NCBI GenBank assembly: GCA_902772915.1
Contig: CACYCE010000027.1
Span: 1-44,989 of the forward strand
Length of the DNA stretch: 44,989 bases
Direction: 5' to 3'
DNA from: an uncultured Erysipelotrichaceae bacterium
Lineage (GTDB): Bacteria > Bacillota_I > Bacilli_A > RFN20 > CAG-288
In this document: in pieces, positions 7,701 to 17,027 of the stretch
Layout: the number at the start of each line of letters is the position of its first letter
Position numbering within the stretch: position 1 is the stretch's first letter
Notes under the pieces: generated by a model
What the model saw: only the letters and a program-made list of their open reading frames with translations
Database searches by the model: none
What the model was told of the DNA's origin: nothing
Position numbers and translations under genes: made by a program

Positions 7701-9221
7701 TTAATCCTCCAATTCATATATATCAGTGTATTTTTCTTCTAAATAATCTAAGAAATCATCGGGAGTGAAGTCTCTAGAAGTGATTTCTTTAATCCAAGTC
7801 TTTGAATCTAATCTATCAGCTTTTTTAAAGACTTTTTCTTTCATCCAATTTAAGATTTCACTCATTCTATTTTCTCTAATTAAAGAAGAGACATCGATTT
7901 CTTCTTTCATCTTTTTAAAATACATAGCGTTGTAGAAATTACCTATAGCGTATGTAGGGAAATATCCAAAACCCGAAGACCAGTGGACATCTTGAAGAAT
8001 ACCTTCAGTATCGTTTCTAGGTTTGATTCCTAGATATTCTTGATATTTCTTATTCCATAACTTATTCAAGGAATTTAAAGAGATTTTATCATTGACGATT
8101 TGCTTTTCTAATTCATAACGGATGATGATGTGGAAGGTATAAGTAAATTCATCCGCTTCGGTTCTAATTAAAGAAGGAGTCACTAAATTGATGCCTCTGT
8201 AGAATTCTTCTTCACTTACATCTATAAGAGTATCTCCTAAAATCTCTTGAATTTTAGGGTAGACTAAATGAATAAAATCTCTGCTTCTCCCTAAGATATT
8301 CTCATAGAACCTAGAGACTGATTCATGCATACCCATAGTTTTATTTTCTAAGAAGTGATCAAAATTTTCTTTGGGTTGATTTTGATCAAATAAGGCATGA
8401 CCACCTTCGTGTACTACTGAATAGATATTAGAGCAGAAGAGGTTTTCATAATAGTGAGTAGTGATTCTAGTGTCGTTTCTACCTACTCCAGAAGTGAAAG
8501 GATGCTCGGTAGTAGATAATACACCTCTAGAAAAATCAAAGCCCATAGTTTCTAATAAATATTTAGCGACTTTTTCTTGTTTTTCAATTGGGACATATCT
8601 ATATAAGAAATCAGTTCTAATCTTTACATTAGATTTCTTAATTTTCTCTAAAAGAGGGATTAATCTTTCTTTGCAACGATTAAAAATTTCATCTAAATCT
8701 CTACTAGTTATACCTCTTTCGTAGAAGGAGAGGAGATAATCGTAAGGAGTTTCTCCTTTATTTTCTTCTTCGGATAGATTAATAATTTTGTAATTAACTT
8801 CTCTAACTTTCTTTAAAGAGGGAACAAATAAAGAATATTTACCTTCTTTTTTAGCGCTTAACCAATCGATATAAGACTTGTTGTAAATAAGAGAGAACTT
8901 CTTAGATAAACTAGCGGAGATATTCTTATTTTGTAAATAATTTCTATGGAGATTTTTAATGACTTCCACATCGAATTCATCTTCTATTTGATCTAAGTTA
9001 TCAAAAGCTAAATTAACCGCTTCAATAAATTTCTTGCTTTTAGATAATTTATAGGCTTCATTTGCTAAAGTTGCAGCGATTTCTCCTTCTTCTTCCATAC
9101 CTTTAGGAGGGCAGATAGTTTCTAAATCGAAATTGATTATATTCGCGGCATGATAATATAAATCCGCCTTTTTTAAAGTGGATTTAATAAAAGAGAGAGC
9201 CTCTTCGACTTTATTTTCCAT
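7701..9221 (-). CDS. M32 metallocarboxypeptidase (Taq family)
   Basis: A 506-residue carboxypeptidase of the M32 family. VVHEGGHALFDQN near residue 270 provides the HExxH zinc site. MHESVSRFYENILGRS provides the third ligand Glu and the HES-x-SR signature. RTEADEFTYTFHIIIRYE and DVHWSSGFGYFPTYAIGN are further family hallmarks. It trims C-terminal residues from peptides in the cytoplasm. ATG 9221 is chosen because AAAGGAG lies 11 bases before it; an ATG seven codons earlier overlaps that Shine-Dalgarno site. It is first in a two-peptidase operon with pepF. Confidence 0.92.
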   Translation of the reverse strand: MENKVEEALSFIKSTLKKADLYYHAANIINFDLETICPPKGMEEEGEIAATLANEAYKLSKSKKFIEAVNLAFDNLDQIEDEFDVEVIKNLHRNYLQNKNISASLSKKFSLIYNKSYIDWLSAKKEGKYSLFVPSLKKVREVNYKIINLSEEENKGETPYDYLLSFYERGITSRDLDEIFNRCKERLIPLLEKIKKSNVKIRTDFLYRYVPIEKQEKVAKYLLETMGFDFSRGVLSTTEHPFTSGVGRNDTRITTHYYENLFCSNIYSVVHEGGHALFDQNQPKENFDHFLENKTMGMHESVSRFYENILGRSRDFIHLVYPKIQEILGDTLIDVSEEEFYRGINLVTPSLIRTEADEFTYTFHIIIRYELEKQIVNDKISLNSLNKLWNKKYQEYLGIKPRNDTEGILQDVHWSSGFGYFPTYAIGNFYNAMYFKKMKEEIDVSSLIRENRMSEILNWMKEKVFKKADRLDSKTWIKEITSRDFTPDDFLDYLEEKYTDIYELED

Positions 9222-9242
9222 GGATAAAGTTTCTCCTTTCAT

Positions 9243-9519
9243 GACAAACTAGAAATAATATAGCATTATTTAATTAATTATTTAACTAATTTATATACCT
9301 ATATCCATAAAAATATTATTTTTCTAAACTAAAAGCTCAGTATTATAAATATTCCTATAATTAAAGGTTTTTTCTCAAATATTAAGCTAAATTTACAAAT
9401 TAATTTTTTCTAATTGACAAAACTTAATTAAAATAATGTAATTTAATGTCTTGAAATATGATTTTTCTTGTTATATTTTATTTTAGTCAATGGATTTGTG
9501 AATATTGGAGGAAGTTAAA
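9243..9519. other. Divergent promoter region between the peptidase operon and greA
   Basis: A very A/T-rich spacer of about 275 bases. The only clear element is the greA promoter. No ORF or stable hairpin was seen. Confidence 0.6.
9414..9442 (+). promoter_or_regulatory. greA promoter (sigma-A type)
   Basis: A perfect -35 TTGACA (9414-9419), a 17-base spacer and a -10-like TGTAAT (9437-9442). It leaves a leader of about 70 bases before greA. Confidence 0.6.
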
Positions 9520-9981
9520 ATGAATCTTACTAAATCAAGTTTCGAAATCCTTAAGCAAAGATTAGCTGCTGCTCAAGAATTAAATAAAGAAATTGTCAAA
9601 GAAATTGAAGAAGCCAGAGCTCAAGGCGATTTATCTGAGAACGCTGACTATTCTGCAGCTATGGAAAAAAAGAAAGCCAACGATGCTTTAATTGCTGAAT
9701 ATCAAAGGGAAATCAATTCCGCAATCATCGTCACTGATGAAATTGATACCTCTAAAGTTAACATCAATTCTGTAGTTACAGTTTTAAGAATTAAAGACAA
9801 CATCGTCAAAGTCTACACTATCGGTGATGCTATCTCCACTAATCCTGATGCGGGTATCGTCTCTGAAAAATCTCCTATTGGTAGAGCGTTGATGGGACAT
9901 GTTGTCGATGATATCGTCTCTGTTGAGACTGCTCACCCTTACCAAGTTAAGATTGTGAAGATCTCCGCTACTAGAGACTAA
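9520..9981 (+). CDS. greA: Transcription elongation factor GreA
   Basis: A 153-residue protein with the GreA/GreB N-terminal coiled coil (residues 1-75) carrying ARAQGDLSENADYSAA, whose acidic tip stimulates RNA polymerase to cleave backtracked RNA. The C-terminal FKBP-like domain ends with SEKSPIGRALMGHVVDD. ATG 9520 is chosen over the upstream TTG because GGAGG (9507-9511) lies 8 bases before it. It is monocistronic, with its own consensus promoter and terminator. Confidence 0.96.
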   Translation: MNLTKSSFEILKQRLAAAQELNKEIVKEIEEARAQGDLSENADYSAAMEKKKANDALIAEYQREINSAIIVTDEIDTSKVNINSVVTVLRIKDNIVKVYTIGDAISTNPDAGIVSEKSPIGRALMGHVVDDIVSVETAHPYQVKIVKISATRD

Positions 9982-9998
9982 TTGTATTTATCAATTTC

Positions 9999-10025
9999 AA
10001 CCTAGAGATTTCTCTAGGTTTTTTT
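9999..10025 (+). terminator. greA terminator
   Basis: AACCTAGAG (9999-10007) pairs perfectly with CTCTAGGTT (10012-10020), followed by T5. Confidence 0.9.
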
Positions 10026-10075
10026 GTGCAAAATCTCCCCTTTAAATTCCTAATAGGTATTAAGGAGGAGATTTT

Positions 10076-10612
10076 ATGTTAAAAATCATCATATGCGCTG
10101 TAGTAGTTACTATTGTCGGTCTATTTATTATGAATAGAATTAGCGTAAGTAAAACCGAACCTACTATATCTTATGTCGAAGAAAGTATCTCTACAGATGT
10201 TAACGGCAATGTTAAAGTTACAATAAGCGGAGAAGTAATTCATCCAGGTACTTATTCGCTTTCTTCACAAGCGACTTTAGCGGATTTAATCGCTTTAGCG
10301 GGAGGAATAAGTGAAGATGCCGATGTTAATTCTTACACACCAGGACTGATAATTAATGGACACACTTCCTTTTATATTTCTAAAATTAATGGGGAAGCAA
10401 AAGCTTGTACAGTCGAGAAAATAGAAAAGATTAATATCAACACCGCTACAGAATCTGAATTGCTGACCATTCTATCTTCATCTCAAGCTAAAGCATTAGT
10501 GGCTTATAGACAAGAAAATGGTAGATTTACTAGTATCGAAGATATCATGAAGGTTTCAGGTATTGGAGAAAAGACTTTCGCTAACGTCAAAGATTCTATC
10601 TCCTTGCAATGA
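10076..10612 (+). CDS. comEA: Competence protein ComEA (DNA receptor)
   Basis: A 178-residue protein with one N-terminal membrane anchor (residues 2-20), an SLBB domain (VTISGEVIHPGTYSLSS to LIALAGGI, about 47-80) and a C-terminal pair of helix-hairpin-helix motifs (INTATESELLTILS and VSGIGEKTFANVK). It binds double-stranded DNA at the outer face of the membrane and passes it to ComEC during transformation. AAGGAGG precedes the start. Its stop overlaps the comEC start (ATGA), so translation is coupled. No comEB or pseudopilin genes are in view. Confidence 0.95.
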   Translation: MLKIIICAVVVTIVGLFIMNRISVSKTEPTISYVEESISTDVNGNVKVTISGEVIHPGTYSLSSQATLADLIALAGGISEDADVNSYTPGLIINGHTSFYISKINGEAKACTVEKIEKININTATESELLTILSSSQAKALVAYRQENGRFTSIEDIMKVSGIGEKTFANVKDSISLQ

Positions 10613-12621
10613 GATATTTTCTCCTATTTATATTTTTAAGTTTAGGAATAGCTCTTCCTCTAAGTAACTATTCTCATTTTTCTATTGTTTTAATTGCGAT
10701 TTTTACTATTTATATCATCTATGTTAAAAAGAAAAAATCGATGTATTATTTTCTATTTTTCTTTATAGGTTTTGGTATAACTTTTTTAATTGATAAATCT
10801 ATTTCTACTAGTAAAGAGATAAGTGGAATTGTAATAAAAGCTTCTGACAATTATTTCTTATTAAAAACATTTAAAGGGACTTATTATATCTATTCAAAAA
10901 ATTGCAGCTTCGAGATGTTTGATATAGTTAAGATTCAAGGGTACGGAGAAGAATTTTCTTTTTCTCATTATCAAGAATCGTTCGATTTTAAAAAGTATTT
11001 AAATTCATATCAATGTTATTCTTCTTACAATTTAAAAAGTTATGAATACATATTTAAATCTCCTTTGAGATTCAATGAATATAAAAGGAATATTCTTTCT
11101 TTATATTCAGATAGTAGCAAATCTATAATATCTCCTTTGATATTTTCTTCTTCCTTATCCAATTTAGATTCTTATTATTCTATTAAAAATTTAAATTTGA
11201 CTAGATTATTTTCACTGTCTAATTTTCACATCTCATTTATAATTGAAGTGATATATAAATTAGTTAAAAAGAGAAGTGAAAAATTCGCTTTATTTATACC
11301 TGTTACTTTTTCATTTCTTTTTATATTTATAAAATCTTTTTCATTAAGTGTAATGAGAATATTTATTGTCTCTATATTAACTTTAATTAACAACATCAAA
11401 AAGAAGACTATATTTAATTATTTAGAGAAGTTAGGTTTAAGTGGAATTGTTATTGTAATTTTAAATCCGTGTTACGTTTTATCTTCTTCGTTCTTTTTAA
11501 TATTCTCAGTTCTATTTTTATTTGATTTAAGTAGAAATCTCTTTGATGCAAGAAATAAAAAATCTAAAATTAGAATCTTTTTAATTTTCTCTGTTTTAGT
11601 CTTACCTTTTAAGATGATGTGGAATTATTCTTTTTCTATTTTTGGTTCTATTTTAGAATTGATACTTTCTCCTATTATGGGGATAGTCTTTATAATAGAT
11701 CTATTGTCGCTTTTAGGAGAATTTACTTCACCTTTTTTAGAGATGGTGAATTCATCTATCTACAATATATTTAATGGCGTTAATTTAATTGATTTATCGA
11801 TATATTGCGGTGAAATCAATTATTATTTTATCTTGATATACGACATTTTATATCTGTTATTCCTCTATTGTAAGGAATTATATATACTGCCTTATAAAAG
11901 AATATTTACATATAGCTTAATTTCACTTTTTGCTGTAAGTTTACTCCCGGAAATATTCCCTCGCTATGAAGTGCATTTTATCGATGTAGGACAAGGAGAT
12001 TCAACTTTGATAATTAACAACTATCAAAATATTTTAATCGACACCGGAGGCTTGGCCTCTACCGATTTAGCGACTTCTTGCTTAATTCCATATTTTAAGC
12101 GAAAGAAGATTTATAAATTAGATTGTGTTCTTACTACTCACAATGATTACGATCACGTAGGAGCATTAGAATCTTTAGTGAGTCATTTTAATGTCTCTAG
12201 AGTAATTAGAGGTGGGCAAGAAGAGAAGATACAAATAGGAGATTTAACTATATCCGATTTAAATAAATATAGAGGTGATAGCGAAGAAGAAAATTACATA
12301 TCCGCCGTTTATAATTTTCAAATAAAAGATACGAAATTTCTTATTATGGGAGACGCTCCTAAAGAAATAGAGAAGTTCATCATTAGAGATAATCCATTAT
12401 TAAGATGCGATGTGTTAAAGTTAGGTCACCACGGTTCATCTACTTCCTCTTGCTTGGAGTTCTTAGAATCTGTTGAACCATCTTTAGCGATTATTTCTTG
12501 CGGTTATAAAAATAAATACGGACATCCTGCTAAAAGTGTCTTAGAGAATTTAGACAAATGCAACATTTCTTATATTAGAACTGATATTGTTGGCACTTAC
12601 GTATATAATTTACGTATATAA
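10609..12621 (+). CDS. comEC: DNA uptake channel ComEC/Rec2
   Basis: A 670-residue polytopic protein. Residues 1-60 are hydrophobic, followed by a soluble OB-like part (about 75-150), the Competence transmembrane domain (about 175-430, including LTRLFSLSNFHISF), and a C-terminal metallo-beta-lactamase domain from about residue 450. In that domain VHFIDVGQGDST, HNDYDHVGA (the HxDxDH metal site) and LGHHGSSTS are visible. It forms the membrane channel for single-stranded DNA entry; the metallo domain may degrade the non-transforming strand. The length is slightly short for the family but complete. Confidence 0.95.
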   Translation: MRYFLLFIFLSLGIALPLSNYSHFSIVLIAIFTIYIIYVKKKKSMYYFLFFFIGFGITFLIDKSISTSKEISGIVIKASDNYFLLKTFKGTYYIYSKNCSFEMFDIVKIQGYGEEFSFSHYQESFDFKKYLNSYQCYSSYNLKSYEYIFKSPLRFNEYKRNILSLYSDSSKSIISPLIFSSSLSNLDSYYSIKNLNLTRLFSLSNFHISFIIEVIYKLVKKRSEKFALFIPVTFSFLFIFIKSFSLSVMRIFIVSILTLINNIKKKTIFNYLEKLGLSGIVIVILNPCYVLSSSFFLIFSVLFLFDLSRNLFDARNKKSKIRIFLIFSVLVLPFKMMWNYSFSIFGSILELILSPIMGIVFIIDLLSLLGEFTSPFLEMVNSSIYNIFNGVNLIDLSIYCGEINYYFILIYDILYLLFLYCKELYILPYKRIFTYSLISLFAVSLLPEIFPRYEVHFIDVGQGDSTLIINNYQNILIDTGGLASTDLATSCLIPYFKRKKIYKLDCVLTTHNDYDHVGALESLVSHFNVSRVIRGGQEEKIQIGDLTISDLNKYRGDSEEENYISAVYNFQIKDTKFLIMGDAPKEIEKFIIRDNPLLRCDVLKLGHHGSSTSSCLEFLESVEPSLAIISCGYKNKYGHPAKSVLENLDKCNISYIRTDIVGTYVYNLRI

Positions 12622-12708
12622 TGTTTAAAAAAATTTTTATTTATAAAAATAAATGTTATATACTTTAAATAAGAAAGAAAAATGTTTAAAAATCTATAGG
12701 GGAATCAA

Positions 12709-14007
12709 ATGGAAATCTCTGAATTAATTAAAAAGGCCGAACAATTCGATTTGCTTAAAGAAATGCCTTTTGCATTAATTGTTTTTTATTTGGATACTCA
12801 AGACAACAATTACAAAGTTATCAAAGTCTCCGATGAGTCTCCTTCCTTTTTTGGCGTCAAGAGTTTCAACGAGAACAACGTCTACGATGTTTGGTCTAAT
12901 ATCATTCATCCAGACGATATATCTAAGATTTTTAATTCTGCGAGTTATTTAGTAATTCACGAAAATGAAGAAATAAGTTTCACTTGTAGAATTAAGACTG
13001 ATAACTCGAATTATAGATGGGTTGGAGGTTACGTCCATCAAAGGAGTATTACTCCTAATGATAGATTCGCTTACGCTTTGTTTTTTAATTTGGAAGATTT
13101 AGAAGATTTAGATAAGAATATGTGGGAACATTCTCTCCCTGCTAATTTGATTCTTAAAGATGTTTTAAATACTACATCTTCTAAGCTTCTTTGGAAAGAT
13201 GTCAATCTAAGATACATGGGCGCGAATAAGGCTTTTTTAGATTATTACGGCTTGTCCTCAGAAAAGGAAATTATAGGTAAGACTAGCGAGGAACTTGCAA
13301 TCAAATTAAATTATTCTGATATTAATGATTCCGATTCTAGAGTATTAAAAGGGGAACTTATTTATAATCGCGAAGAAATTACTTTCGTTAATGGTAAACC
13401 TAGAAATATTTTAGTAAATAAATGTCCGTTGAAAGAAGGTAATAGAATCATCGGTTTAGTTTGCTCTTTCGAAGATATTACTGAATATTCCAAATCTAAA
13501 GAAGAACTTAGAAAGAGAGCGGAATACGATCAATTGACCGGAATCTTAAATAGGCACTCTTATTTTGATAAACTCAAAGAATTTAAAGATAAATACAATT
13601 CCTCTAAAGTTGATTTCTCAATTTTATCTATCGATTTAGATAGGTTTAAAGAAGTCAATGATTTTTACGGTCATGAAGTTGGAGATGCTTTGCTAGTGAG
13701 AATTTGTAAAGAAATATCCAAAGTTATCGAACCTAGCGATGTCTTCGCTAGAATCGGGGGAGATGAATTTAATATTATTTCTTTCGCTACTGATAAAGTT
13801 GATTTAGATAATAAGATTTCTGCTATTAACAATGCTTTATTAAGAATTAATATAGTTAAAGGTTGTGCAGTTAAAACTCAGTGTAGCATCGGTGTAGCGA
13901 CTTATTCCGACTTTGAGGACTTAGAAAAATTATCGTATTATGCGGATATGATGATGTATGAGAATAAGAATATTAAAAAGAAAAATATTGCAAAAGTTGT
14001 TGAATAA
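12709..14007 (+). CDS. PAS-PAS-GGDEF diguanylate cyclase
   Basis: A 432-residue cytoplasmic signalling protein. It has two PAS-like sensor domains: about residues 10-125, with the PAC-type VGGYVHQRS strand, and about 145-265, with WKDVNLRYMGANKAF. A GGDEF domain follows at about 272-432. The catalytic motif ARIGGDEF is intact (about residues 347-354), and YDQLTGILNRHS marks the domain start. It should make cyclic di-GMP. The inhibitory-site motif RxxD five residues before GGDEF reads EPSD, so product inhibition is probably lost. No membrane segment is present. AGGGGA precedes the start. No c-di-GMP effector is in the window. Confidence 0.9.
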   Translation: MEISELIKKAEQFDLLKEMPFALIVFYLDTQDNNYKVIKVSDESPSFFGVKSFNENNVYDVWSNIIHPDDISKIFNSASYLVIHENEEISFTCRIKTDNSNYRWVGGYVHQRSITPNDRFAYALFFNLEDLEDLDKNMWEHSLPANLILKDVLNTTSSKLLWKDVNLRYMGANKAFLDYYGLSSEKEIIGKTSEELAIKLNYSDINDSDSRVLKGELIYNREEITFVNGKPRNILVNKCPLKEGNRIIGLVCSFEDITEYSKSKEELRKRAEYDQLTGILNRHSYFDKLKEFKDKYNSSKVDFSILSIDLDRFKEVNDFYGHEVGDALLVRICKEISKVIEPSDVFARIGGDEFNIISFATDKVDLDNKISAINNALLRINIVKGCAVKTQCSIGVATYSDFEDLEKLSYYADMMMYENKNIKKKNIAKVVE

Positions 14008-14018
14008 AAGTCAAATTT

Positions 14019-14053
14019 AAAAACGCAGCGGTAAATTAAGTAGCTGCGTTTTT
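14019..14053. terminator. Bidirectional terminator
   Basis: AAAAACGCAGC (14019-14029) pairs with GCTGCGTTTTT (14043-14053). It serves the GGDEF gene on the plus strand and asnA on the minus strand. Confidence 0.9.
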
Positions 14054-14056
14054 CTT

Positions 14057-15058
14057 TTAAAGCAATTTGATATTTTCTTTATCTAATTCTATTAGATCTC
14101 TATCTTCCCATAAGGAAGATTGAACTTCACCTATATGTCCTTTTTCTAAGAAAAACATGCATAAACGAGATTGACCTATACCTCCTCCGATAGTGTAAGG
14201 TAATTTTTTAGAGACAATAGCAATAGAGTAAGGAGTGTAGAGTTTATGTTCTTCATTTTTATATTTAATTTGCTTAATTAAAGAATCTTCATCAACTCTT
14301 ATACCCATGGAAGAAAGCTCAAATGCCGAATCGAGAACAGGATTGTAGACGATTATATCTCCATTTAAATTCCAGTCGTCGTAATCTGCAGCTCTACCAT
14401 CGTGAGGTAAGCCGTCTTTTAAGGGCCAACCGATGTGGTATAAGAAGAATGCTTTGGCTTCTTTAGCGTAGGCATTCTCTCTTTCTTTTCTATTTAAGGA
14501 AGGGTATTTTTCTTCTAATTCTTCTGTAGATATGAATTGTATATCTCTAGGTAACTTATTGCTGAAGCAAGGATATTTTTGATTGACTCTTTTTTCTTCT
14601 TCTTTTAAGACTTCGTATATATCTTTTACAGTAGAGAATAGATAATCTAAATTTCTATCTTCTTTCGATATGACTTTTTCCCAATCCCATTGATCGACGT
14701 AGAGAGAATGAATATTATCTAATTCTTCATCTCTTCTAATAGCGTTCATATCCGTGTAGAGGCCTTTATGTAGAGGGAAGTTGTATTTATTTAAAGCGAA
14801 TCTTTTCCATTTTGCTAGAGATTGAACAATCTGGACATTGCCAGGAATAGTTTTTACTGTGAATTCAACTTTTCTTTCTGAACCGTTTAAATCGTCGTTT
14901 AAACCGGTCTCTTGCAAGACGAATAAAGGAGCGGATACTCTTTGTAAGGAGAGTTTATTACCTAATCTATTTTCAAAATCATCTTTGATGAATTTAATTC
15001 CTTCTTCGGTAGTAAGAAGATCCAATTTAGATTTGTAGTTATCAATCTTATAAATCAT
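14057..15058 (-). CDS. asnA: Aspartate-ammonia ligase (asparagine synthetase A)
   Basis: A 333-residue class II aminoacyl-tRNA-synthetase-fold enzyme that makes asparagine from aspartate, ammonia and ATP. Family signatures include RVSAPLFVLQETGLND, TDMNAIRRDEELDN, YVDQWDWEKVI and IGGGIGQSRLCMFFLEK (class II motif 3). The length is that of E. coli AsnA. An AGGG site lies shortly before the start. It is monocistronic; the upstream spacer of about 75 bases is too short for a T-box leader, so no amino-acid-sensing element is visible. Confidence 0.97.
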   Translation of the reverse strand: MIYKIDNYKSKLDLLTTEEGIKFIKDDFENRLGNKLSLQRVSAPLFVLQETGLNDDLNGSERKVEFTVKTIPGNVQIVQSLAKWKRFALNKYNFPLHKGLYTDMNAIRRDEELDNIHSLYVDQWDWEKVISKEDRNLDYLFSTVKDIYEVLKEEEKRVNQKYPCFSNKLPRDIQFISTEELEEKYPSLNRKERENAYAKEAKAFFLYHIGWPLKDGLPHDGRAADYDDWNLNGDIIVYNPVLDSAFELSSMGIRVDEDSLIKQIKYKNEEHKLYTPYSIAIVSKKLPYTIGGGIGQSRLCMFFLEKGHIGEVQSSLWEDRDLIELDKENIKLL

Positions 15059-15101
15059 ATTTAACCCTTTTAAAATATTAAAAACTAAAAATTAATATAT
15101 C

Positions 15102-15133
15102 AAAAAAAGGTTCTTTTGTATATAGAACCTTTT
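15102..15133 (-). terminator. Terminator after the Na/Pi cotransporter gene
   Basis: On the minus strand, AGGTTCT and AGAACCT arms are separated by a short A/U loop and followed by U7. The hairpin lies between the transporter stop and asnA. Confidence 0.8.
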
Positions 15134-15135
15134 AA

Positions 15136-16875
15136 TTAAACGTGATGAGTGATGTTATTTGAATCATGCAAGTTAGAAGAGATGTTGTGACAGGATCTTT
15201 CAGCGATGAAATTGAGATGGTCACCGCATCTTTCTAGATTTCCGACTAGATTGATGTAGACACCATTAGAAGAAGGGGAGCACTCTCCTTTATTTAATCT
15301 TTCTAAGTGAGATTGAACCATGAAAGTTCTCTGATTATCAATTTTGTCTTCCATTTCTCTAGTTCTCTTTAATAGGGCTATAGAAGGCATATCGACGATT
15401 TTTTCAACGTAATCGAATTGATCGTTGATTAGCTTTTTCATATCTTCAATTTCTGTAAAAATTATAGGGGTAAAATGCAGTTCATCATCGATTTGGTGCT
15501 TGGTGTAACCAGTTATGTTATCTGCAACTTCAGTTAATCTTACAATGTCGGCGATATCTAATTGCATTCTAGATAATCTTTGTGAGCCTTTAGTAGAGAT
15601 ACCTTCAGAGGAGATTTGAACTATGAATTCAATTAAATCTTTAGACATCTCTAGAACTTCATCTTCAAGCTTATCTACTTCGCTACTTATTGATTCATCT
15701 TTTTTGACGAATCCTTCAATGGAGAGATTTAAATCTTGAAGAGCTTTTCTCGCCATTTGATGATAGAAGTTAGTGGCTTGCTCTAAAGCGATAGGAGGAG
15801 TTTGTAAGAAACGCGGATCGAGTAGAGCACTCTTGGATTTCTTCTCTCTTTTTTCGGGAATAATCTTTTCTGATAACCAACATAATTGCTTGCTTAAAGG
15901 TAAGAAGATGATAGTACAGACTATGTTGAAGAAAGTGTGGAACATCGCAATTTGCGTAGCCGGGGAAGAAGGGAATATCTTCATTAATGTCTGTTCCATA
16001 AAAGCGGGATAGCAGATTAAGAATATGAAGAATATTATAGTACCGAAAGTATTGAACAATAAGTGAATAATTGAAGTTCGTTTACCATTAGTAGTTGATC
16101 CAATAGCGGAAATTAAGGCTGTAGAACAGGAACCGATATTTGAACCTAAAATGACATAGAGAACTCCGTTCCCGCTTCCTCCAATAACCGCTCCTGAAAT
16201 GGCTAAAGCTAAAACGATAGAAGTAACTGCTGAGGAAGATTGTGCAACAGCGGTAATTGCTATACCGATAAATAAAAGTAAAAAGGGATTAGTGGTATTT
16301 ACTAAAGCGTTTTGTATAGAAGGGTTAACAGTAAATAAACCGTTCATATTAGTAGTCATTACATATAAACCCAAGAACAAAAGACCTAGACCGGCGATTA
16401 AGTTACCTACATGACCCATCTTAGTAAACTTCTTGCCGACGAACATGTAGATCAATACGCCGACAATCGTCAACATGATGATGATTTCAGTTAGAGGGAA
16501 GGCAGTGGAAGATACACCTCCTAGAGCGACGATTTGAGCAGTAATAGTAGTACCAATATTAGCGCCCATAATGTATGTAGAGGCTTGAGCTAAGGTCATG
16601 ACCCCAGCGTTGACAAAACCTACTACCATAACTGTAGTGGCACCTGAAGACTGCATGATCATAGTGGATAGAGCACCTATACCGACTCCAGCCATCTTAG
16701 AATTAGCGGTCTTTTTAAAAAGGTTCTTTAACCCCCCAGTAGCTAGTTTTTCTGTAGCTTCTTGAAGTAAGCGCATGCCAATGAGTAAAGCGCCTAATCC
16801 ACCTAACATCAAAAAGATGTAAATGTACTCAGGAGTGGATGAGCTATTACTCGCCAATAAATTAAAGTTCCCCAT
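15136..16875 (-). CDS. Na/phosphate cotransporter with PhoU-like tail
   Basis: A 579-residue membrane protein with two PF02690 repeats, each bearing a QSS signature (IMQSSGATTVMVVGF near residue 75 and AQSSSAVTSIVLALA near 215) within about eight to ten membrane segments. It ends in a cytoplasmic helical PhoU-like domain (about 370-565). It imports inorganic phosphate with sodium; the PhoU-like part may regulate transport. No Shine-Dalgarno sequence is present. TATAAT on the minus strand ends six bases before the ATG, suggesting a leaderless transcript. There are no pst or pho genes nearby. Confidence 0.92.
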   Translation of the reverse strand: MGNFNLLASNSSSTPEYIYIFLMLGGLGALLIGMRLLQEATEKLATGGLKNLFKKTANSKMAGVGIGALSTMIMQSSGATTVMVVGFVNAGVMTLAQASTYIMGANIGTTITAQIVALGGVSSTAFPLTEIIIMLTIVGVLIYMFVGKKFTKMGHVGNLIAGLGLLFLGLYVMTTNMNGLFTVNPSIQNALVNTTNPFLLLFIGIAITAVAQSSSAVTSIVLALAISGAVIGGSGNGVLYVILGSNIGSCSTALISAIGSTTNGKRTSIIHLLFNTFGTIIFFIFLICYPAFMEQTLMKIFPSSPATQIAMFHTFFNIVCTIIFLPLSKQLCWLSEKIIPEKREKKSKSALLDPRFLQTPPIALEQATNFYHQMARKALQDLNLSIEGFVKKDESISSEVDKLEDEVLEMSKDLIEFIVQISSEGISTKGSQRLSRMQLDIADIVRLTEVADNITGYTKHQIDDELHFTPIIFTEIEDMKKLINDQFDYVEKIVDMPSIALLKRTREMEDKIDNQRTFMVQSHLERLNKGECSPSSNGVYINLVGNLERCGDHLNFIAERSCHNISSNLHDSNNITHHV

Positions 16876-16881
16876 AAGCTA

Positions 16882-16887
16882 ATTATA
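16882..16887 (-). promoter_or_regulatory. -10 box for a probable leaderless mRNA
   Basis: Minus-strand TATAAT ends six bases before the ATG at 16875; the six bases TAGCTT contain no ribosome-binding site. Confidence 0.5.
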
Positions 16888-17027
16888 TATCTTGAATAAA
16901 TCATTATTCAATTTAATCTTCTTTTCTTTACTTAAAATCAAACTTGTTTTAAGATAATAATTAGGTAAATGCAATTTTCTAATTTTACGGCATTTAACCG
17001 ATTTTTTAAGAAAAAAGAGGTCAGAAA

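Noticed and set aside
15059-15135. Possible T-box or other amino-acid riboswitch upstream of asnA
   Set aside because: The spacer is only about 75 bases and is explained by a ribosome-binding site and the neighbouring gene's terminator.
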